From the NCBI GenBank assembly GCA_003427395.1, contig BFEA01001391.1:18846-41158 (forward strand): a stretch of DNA of 22,313 nt. Direction: 5' to 3'. Positions 17,841-22,313 of the stretch are shown here, in pieces (position 1 is the stretch's first letter; the number at the start of each line of letters is the position of its first letter). This stretch comes from Chara braunii. Taxonomy: Eukaryota; Streptophyta; Charophyceae; Charales; Characeae. The translations under genes were made by a program, and so were the position numbers. Under the pieces are notes generated by a model that had not been told where the DNA came from, ran no database searches, and was given only the letters and a program-made list of their open reading frames with translations.

Positions 17841-18020
17841 GCCATGTGGAGATGAGTGCGCGCACGAGATGGAAACTCCCAACCCACATGTGTCTATGGC
17901 AGAGGATGTTGGCCAGCGTCNAGTTAGCTGTCCAAAGACCGCTTGTGTTAGTGTCACTCTAGGCGCTTCCCTCACAGGACTGGTAGAAGAATTGAAGGAG
18001 AGGATGCCATCCTGGGCCAA

Positions 18021-18540
18021 GATGAAAAAGATGGGAAATGGCAGCTAACGTTGGTAGATGTGGAAGTCTTAAGAGGTAGGGTAGGGGCCCTTATAGATAG
18101 TGGGGCCACCCGTAGCTACATTAGCCGTAAAGCGCTGAAGAAGCTAAAGCTGAATTTGAAAGTCCAGAAGCTAGATGAACCCATAGTCAATATCCTCGCA
18201 GGCAATCGCATGATGTGAAACGAGGATTATGTTGAGGGGGTCCAAGTGTACTTTCGCCTAGAGGATGATGGAAAGGTAGAGAGTGTTCTCCATTCCCTGA
18301 CTCTCCTCGTAGAGGACAATCTCCCGTTTGATATGGTCCTAGGAATGGATTGGGGAGAGGCAGCAGGAGCCACATTGCATCTGAGAGAACATGAGTGTAA
18401 GCGTCCTAGTCCCTCAGGTGGGGTTAAGACAGCCCGCCTGTTCCATGTGTCAGGAGTAGATAACTCCCTGGTACATTGTTGTCTTTGTGCTCCCGCGCTC
18501 GCGCGATTAGTAAAGGAGGAGCAGTTAGAAGAGCAGATCC
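18021..18540 (+). pseudogene. Element B retropepsin-like aspartic protease
   Basis: Frame from DEKDGKWQLTLVDVEV onward. The active site is GALIDSGATRSYISRKAL with the catalytic Asp at 18096-18098. A TGA at 18216-18218 interrupts it (ILAGNRMM then stop), after which the same frame continues with NEDYVEGVQVYFRLEDDG and the C-terminal motif PFDMVLGMDWGE. The D-x-V/I-LGMDW motif is characteristic of Ty3/gypsy proteases. The frame runs on past 18540 towards RT until a shift near 18655. In an intact element this enzyme would cleave the Gag-Pol precursor. Confidence 0.87.
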
Positions 18541-19317
18541 TTGTGTGTTCAATCACCGAGCCTAAGAAAGAGGAATCAACCAACCCACTTACTGCCAAGT
18601 TGTTGGAAGAGTACGCAGATCTATCAGGGGCTCTGTCAAGGAGTCTTTCCACATCCTATCCAATACCGCATTGAGATAGAGTCGGGCAGTAAGACTCCTA
18701 AAGGAGCAGTGTATATGATGTCTCCTAAGGAGTTAGAGGAGTTGCACAAGCAGTTAGACGAGGTCCTCAAGAAAGGTTGGATTAGGCCCAGTTCGTCTCG
18801 ATTTCGAGCGCCTTGTCCCAAAGAAGAGGGAAAGCTTAGAATGTGCGTGGACTATAGGGGTCTCAACGCCGTTACAGTAAAAAATGCAGAACCACTGCCC
18901 TATATAGATGATCTGTTGGATCGGGTGCAGGGCTGCAAGTACTTCTCAAAGATAGATTTGAAGTCAGNGTACCATCAGATAGAGGTTCACCCTGATGATC
19001 AATACAAAATGACGTTCAAGACTAGATACAGGCACTNTGAGTTTATAGTTATGCCCTTCGGACTAACCAACGCGCCGGGCACATTTCAGTGCTGTATGAA
19101 TGATTTGTTTAGGTCGTGGTTAGATAGATTTGTAGTTGTCTACTTAGATTATATTTTGATTTTTTGTAAGATCCTTCAGGAGCACGAGGCTCATCTGAGG
19201 CAAATCTTGGAAAAGTTGTGTGAAGCAAACTTCAAGATCAACGCGAAGAAGTGCGAGTGGGCCAAGTTAGAATTTGTACTTGGGTCACGTATTAGATGGA
19301 GATGGCATAAAGCCTGA
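18541..19317 (+). pseudogene. Element B reverse transcriptase with mutated active site (YLDY)
   Basis: RT motifs in order: KGWIRPSSSRFRAPC, KLRMCVDYRGLNAVTVKNAE, YFSKIDLKS-YHQIEV with the first catalytic Asp at 18955-18957, EFIVMPFGLTNAPGTFQ, and RFVVVYLDYILIF at 19126-19164. The active-site tetrad is YLDY at 19141-19152: the second Asp codon is TAT instead of GAT, which should abolish polymerase activity. The segment after FRAP appears shortened compared with the usual V-x-F-V-x-K motif. The frame fails near 19275 and continues in another frame with YLGHVLDGDGIKP. A shift near 18655 separates RT from the upstream frame. Confidence 0.93.
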
Positions 19318-20062
19318 GGATAGCAAGATCGCAGCGATCAGAGACCGGCGAACCCCGCGTAATAGAACGTTCATGAGGAACTTCTCTGCAATCGCTGCCC
19401 CCCTTCGCAGATTGCTAAGGAAAGAGGCAATTTGGAAGTGGGACCAAGACTATACATCGACCTTGAAGAAGTTGAAGCGATCCTTGATAGAGTACCCGGT
19501 CTTGAAGGTAGTTGACCCATCTTTACCCTTTGTTGTTACTACTGATGGAAGTTAGTATGGCATTGATGTTGTCTTACTGAAAGATGATGGCAATGGGTAT
19601 AGACCCGTAGAGTTCATGTCCGCTAGGTTGCCTTTAGAGAAGGTAGCAACATCCACCTATGAGAGGGAACTCTACGCTCTCAAGCAAGCATTAGACCATT
19701 GGAGACACTNCTGGCTTGGAAGGCACTTCAAAGTCTATTTAGACCATGAGACATTGAGGTGGCTGAAGACGCANGCCAAGATGATACCTAAGCTTACTTG
19801 GTGGGCCGCAANGATAGAACAGTTTGACTTTGAGNTCAAGCCTGTCAAAGGGAAGTATAATATGGTTGCGGACACCCTNAGTAGGAGAGCCGACTACTTT
19901 GGAGCTATAGTTCACTACGTGGACATAAGGTCAGACTTACAACAAAAGGTCATAGATGCGTATGAGCAGGACCCTATCTATAGTGACCTCCTCAAGAGAG
20001 TCAAGGAGGACCCAACCAATGAACCTAAGGTGGCTGAAGACGCAGACCAAGATGATACCTAA
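19274..20062 (+). pseudogene. Element B RT thumb/connection and RNase H, one in-frame stop
   Basis: One frame starting YLGHVLDGDGIKPEDSKIAA and interrupted by a single TAG at 19553-19555. The connection motif FLGL-x-NYYR, nearly universal in Ty3 elements, is absent between RDRRTPR and FMRNFSAIAAPLRRLL, consistent with an internal deletion of roughly 15 codons. RNase H landmarks are the Asp of FVVTTDGS just before the stop, the Glu of TYERELYALKQALDHW and the Asp of VYLDHETLRWLK. The end of RNase H reads KYNMVADT-SRR (ADxLSR-like). The frame ends in the second copy of a 271-bp tandem duplication. Confidence 0.88.
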
Positions 20063-20296
20063 GCTTACTAGCTGGGCCGCAAAGATAGAACAATTTGACT
20101 CTGAGCTCAAGCTTGTCAAAGGGAAGTATAATATGGTTGCGGACTCCCTTAGTAGGAGAGCCGACTACTTTGGAGCTATAGTTCACTACTTGGACATAGG
20201 GTCACTTACAGCAAAAGGTCATAGATGCGTATGAGAAGGGCCCTATCTATAGTGACCACCTCAAGAGAGTCAAGGAGGACCCAACCAGTGAACCTA
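19757..20296 (+). repeat. 271-bp tandem duplication within element B pol
   Basis: Copy one (19757-20027) and copy two (20028-20296) both start aggtggctgaagacgc and end at gtcaaggaggacccaaccartgaacct. They encode the end of RNase H (WLKT to ADxLSRR) and the start of the integrase linker twice. Copy two has a 2-nt deletion in the ggtcacttacagc region and a TAG (cttactagctgg) in the RNase H frame. Divergence is a few percent and all N calls are in copy one, so the duplication postdates insertion or arose at insertion. Confidence 0.93.
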
Positions 20297-21575
20297 ACTA
20301 CCGCACCACGAATGTGTTACTGTTTGAGAAGACAGACATTTTGGATTGGCTATGCATTCCCAAAAGCGAAGAGATCCGCAGTCTGATCCTAGGGTAATGA
20401 CACGATACAGAAGGGCGCACTTCGGCTGGCAAAAGACATTAGCCAACTTGATACGTGCCTATACGTGGCCTGGCATTAAAGCTGACTGCATGGAGTATGT
20501 GCGTAGTTGCAAGGTATGCCAACGCAATAAAACCATGACGCCAGCCCCGTTGGGTCTTCTCAGACCCTTGCCTATCCCATCAGGACCCGAAGACTCTGTG
20601 TCCATTGACTTCATGGATGCTGGGGTCAAAAGTAGGCATGGCAAGAGCCAAGTCATGGTTGTAGTTGATCGTTTTAGCAAGTATGCCATTTTTGTCCCTT
20701 TGCCTGACGAAGCACGTACTGATCTAGTTATAGAAAAGTTCTTTGATCATTGGTTCAGTGAACATGGTCTACCGCTGTCGATAGCCAGTGACAAAGACAC
20801 CAGGTTCACTAGTTAGAACTGGCAGGAACTTGTGAAAGTGTATGGTTGTAAGTTGTTGATGTCGCTTGACCATCATCCAAAGATAAATGGTCAGACTAAG
20901 CAGATGAACAAGATCCTGCAACACGTTCTTAGAATGTATATTTGACCTGATCAGGTTAACTGATATTAGATGCTAAGGTAGTTTGTGCTTACAATAGCGT
21001 TCATCTAGCCACTTGTCGCACTCCGAACGAGTTACACAAGTCCTTCAGACCCCGCAGACCGTTCGAGGGACTGAACCGGGACCAGATTCAAAGGCTACCG
21101 CCCGGTACTACAGCACGAGAAGGAAACTGCCAAAGTAATAGAGAACCTTAGGAAGGCCAGCACAAAATGATAGAGCAAGCGAACACATCACTACCACCCG
21201 GCACTAGGGAGCTCGCGCTACAGCACGAGAAGGAAACTGGTAGACAACCTCAGGAAGGCCCAGCACAAAATGATAGAGCAAGCAAACAAGCATCGTCGCC
21301 CGTCGCAGTTTCAGGTAGGCGACTTTGTCTGGGTCAAATCTAAAGAGTTTACTCCTGAGGAGAACATCTCGCAGAAACTGTTGCCTGCGTATAGAGGACC
21401 GTGGCCAGTTGTAGAAGTCAAAGGCGGAGACGATGGACCGTCCTACACGATAGACATTCCAGCACACCTCCACACCTACCCAGTTTTCCATGCGTCAAAG
21501 TTGTTGCCTTGCACTACGAACCAACAGTTCCCATCGAGAAGATCCATGATCCCTCCCGATATGGACGAAAGGTAG
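20297..21575 (+). pseudogene. Element B integrase, catalytic Glu replaced by Lys
   Basis: The HHCC finger is split by a frameshift near 20410: the first His (HD at 20401-20406) is in one frame and the second His (20418-20420, AHFGWQKTLANLIRAYTWPG) in another. The Cys pair is SCKVCQRNK. The core has Asp 20607-20609 (SVSIDFMDAG) and Asp 20790-20792 (LSIASDKDTRF), then a TAG at 20814-20816. In the same frame the codon exactly 36 positions after the second Asp (20898-20900, INGQTKQMNK) is Lys, not Glu. More stops and a frameshift follow near 20943-20980 before VVCAYNSVHLATCRTPNEL. The C-terminal barrel reads LPAYRGPWPVVEVKGGDDGP and HTYPVFHASKLLP. The frame ends at a TAG at 21573-21575. Confidence 0.9.
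21096..21292 (+). repeat. About 96-bp imperfect tandem duplication in the integrase
   Basis: Copy one (21096-21191) and copy two (21192-21292) share taccrcccggyact, tacagcacgagaaggaaactg, aaccttaggaaggcc (copy two aacctcaggaaggcc) and cagcacaaaatgatagagcaagc. Each has small indels: copy two keeps an extra agggagctcgcg and lacks part of the aaagtaatagag segment. The encoded helix preceding the C-terminal barrel (QHEKET to KMIEQANKH) is thus present twice. Confidence 0.85.
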
Positions 21576-21811
21576 GACATCGACGGCATAGCAGATGAGG
21601 ATGTATTTAGGACAGGAGGTAGAGGTCGTCCACAAAAGCAGTATAAAGTCAGATTTGCTTACCAAGAGCCCGAGAACGATCGCTGGTTTACGCAAACAGA
21701 ACTTTTTGAAACAGCTCCTGACATAGTTCGTGCCTGCGAGAGAGCTAAAAAAGGTAAAGGTCCTGCTACAGATTATTCTCGGAGGACCTCGAATTTAGGC
21801 CGGCTGGAGTG
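21576..21811 (+). pseudogene. Element B chromodomain-like C-terminal module
   Basis: Directly after the TAG at 21573-21575 the same frame stays open for 78 codons to a TGA at 21809-21811. It starts DIDGIADEDVFRTGGRGRPQ and contains YKVRFAYQEPENDRWFTQTE followed by an LFETAPDIVRACERAKK helix. The pattern (Y-x-V-+-F/W-x-Y ... D-x-W-x-x-x-x-x-L, then an amphipathic helix) matches the chromodomains of chromoviral integrases. Those bind histone methyl marks and direct insertion into heterochromatin. It is a divergent member, with the strand-two Trp replaced by Phe. The single stop before it would separate it from the integrase. Confidence 0.7.
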
Positions 21812-22313
21812 AAACGGTTTTCACCTTTGTGGTAGCAGATGCAGTTTCCAGGGCTCGATCCCCAGACCTCGCCCTTACCCGTGTACAGTACAAATTGACC
21901 CGTATGTGCTTGAACCCGTGACCTGTGTCTTGAAAGTTCCCTGTTTGTTTGTTGTAGGTAGGGTGGTCGTCGGGGCTTGAACAGTAGGTCCGTAGATTAG
22001 CAGTCTTAGCAGTGGTAGGGGTCGTAGGTGCTACAGTACGGAGAGGTCAACCGTTGCATACCTTATAGGTGCAGACCAGAACAAGAACCAACCCTTCAAT
22101 ACAAAGTATAAGATAGCACAGCGGAAGACTTAGATACCAATGATCCGAACAATCAATATTGCAATGCAGCCCCAAACATACATCATCATCATCATTCCAT
22201 GGTGTGAAGGGGTCTGGCGCTTCACACAGGAAGACTGCGCCAGCCCCAACCATACACAGATGAAGGAGATGGGGGTTAGACGAAGAAGAGGGGAAGATGG
22301 GAATGTCGTCAAC
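21812..22313. other. Flank after element B; no gene seen
   Basis: Starts with aaacggttttcacctttgtgg and contains two tRNA B-box-like phrases (gggctcgatcccc near 21851 and gcttgaacccgtgacc near 21910), then mixed sequence. This is where the 3' LTR of B should begin, but no terminal TG...CA repeat or second LTR copy exists in the window to test it. No ORF is convincing. Confidence 0.45.
22181..22195. repeat. (CAT)5 microsatellite
   Basis: Five perfect cat units in catcatcatcatcattcc. Short simple repeat. Confidence 0.9.

Larger units (their letters stand above)
16656..21811 (+). mobile_element. Element B: degenerate Ty3/gypsy chromovirus body, plus strand
   Basis: The plus strand holds Gag capsid, CCHC knuckle, protease, RT, RNase H, integrase and a chromodomain-like module, in that order. 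That order with a C-terminal chromodomain defines the chromovirus branch of Ty3/gypsy. Damage is heavy: stops at 16780, 18216, 19553, 20814 and 21573, frameshifts at about 16970, 17700, 18655, 19275 and 20400, a 271-bp tandem duplication after RNase H, a 96-bp duplication in the integrase, an apparent deletion in the RT connection, and lost catalytic residues in RT and integrase. No 5' LTR precedes Gag because element A begins there. A 3' LTR may lie in 21812-22313 but is not recognisable. Confidence 0.92.

Noticed and set aside
17147-18652. Long minus-strand ORFs (17147-17575, 17616-18020, 18227-18652)
   Set aside because: They lie opposite element B Gag and protease, whose motifs are clear on the plus strand. 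These are shadows.
21836-21925. Two B-box-like phrases after element B, possible tRNA or SINE
   Set aside because: No matching A-box at the right distance on either strand and no acceptor stem pairing. They may be part of an LTR.
1-22313. CRISPR array, rRNA, toxin-antitoxin or phage modules
   Set aside because: No regular repeat-spacer structure, rRNA sequence or prokaryotic gene arrangement exists. The retroelement content shows a eukaryotic source.

Overview
This is a eukaryotic window built largely from decayed retrotransposons. There are no bacterial operons, rRNA genes or recognisable tRNA genes. The right half (about 10.7-21.8 kb) holds two Ty3/gypsy LTR retrotransposon bodies of different lineages, lying head to head: element A on the minus strand (10666-16644) and element B on the plus strand (about 16656-21811). 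B carries a chromodomain-like C-terminus, so it is a chromovirus, a group typical of green plants and fungi. Element content, scattered single N calls, (CT)n and A/T-rich microsatellites and degenerate minisatellites fit a large repeat-rich genome in the green lineage. The style of the Gag and RT proteins reminds me of charophyte algae such as Chara, but this is a recollection and not a verified match.

Layout. 1-702: a 53-bp tandem repeat and a minus-strand, highly charged, Gag-like ORF. 703-1426: no gene seen. 1427-2119: a minus-strand protein remnant of unknown family, open except for one stop. 2120-3550: no confident gene. 3551-3817: a 48-bp tandem duplication carrying two TATA boxes, then a 57-codon ORF. 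3818-6246: no confident gene, ending in a long CT tract. 6247-6919: a minus-strand 189-aa ORF with a TATA box upstream. 7929-8788: a plus-strand unit with TATA box, perfect hairpin, an RG-rich then Pro-rich ORF broken by one stop, a possible terminal exon and an AATAAA signal. 8789-10665: degenerate repeats that may include a remnant of the 3' LTR of element A. 10666-16644: element A, with its integrase split by a 951-bp insert bounded by perfect 13-bp inverted repeats. About 16656-21811: element B. 21812-22313: unassigned, possibly B's 3' flank.

Neither element is functional. A is read as Gag, protease, RT, RNase H and integrase, with its RT (YIDD) and integrase (D-D35-E) catalytic residues intact but with in-frame stops, frameshifts and the insert. 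B has the same domain order plus a chromodomain. It has lost catalytic residues in RT (YLDY) and integrase (Lys at the exact D35E glutamate position), and has two internal tandem duplications, several stops and frameshifts. The most unusual structural points are the head-to-head junction near 16.65 kb without LTRs, the inverted-repeat insert with an assembly gap flanked by the same sequence on both sides, and the unidentified ORFs at 1427-2119, 6247-6816 and 8195-8665.
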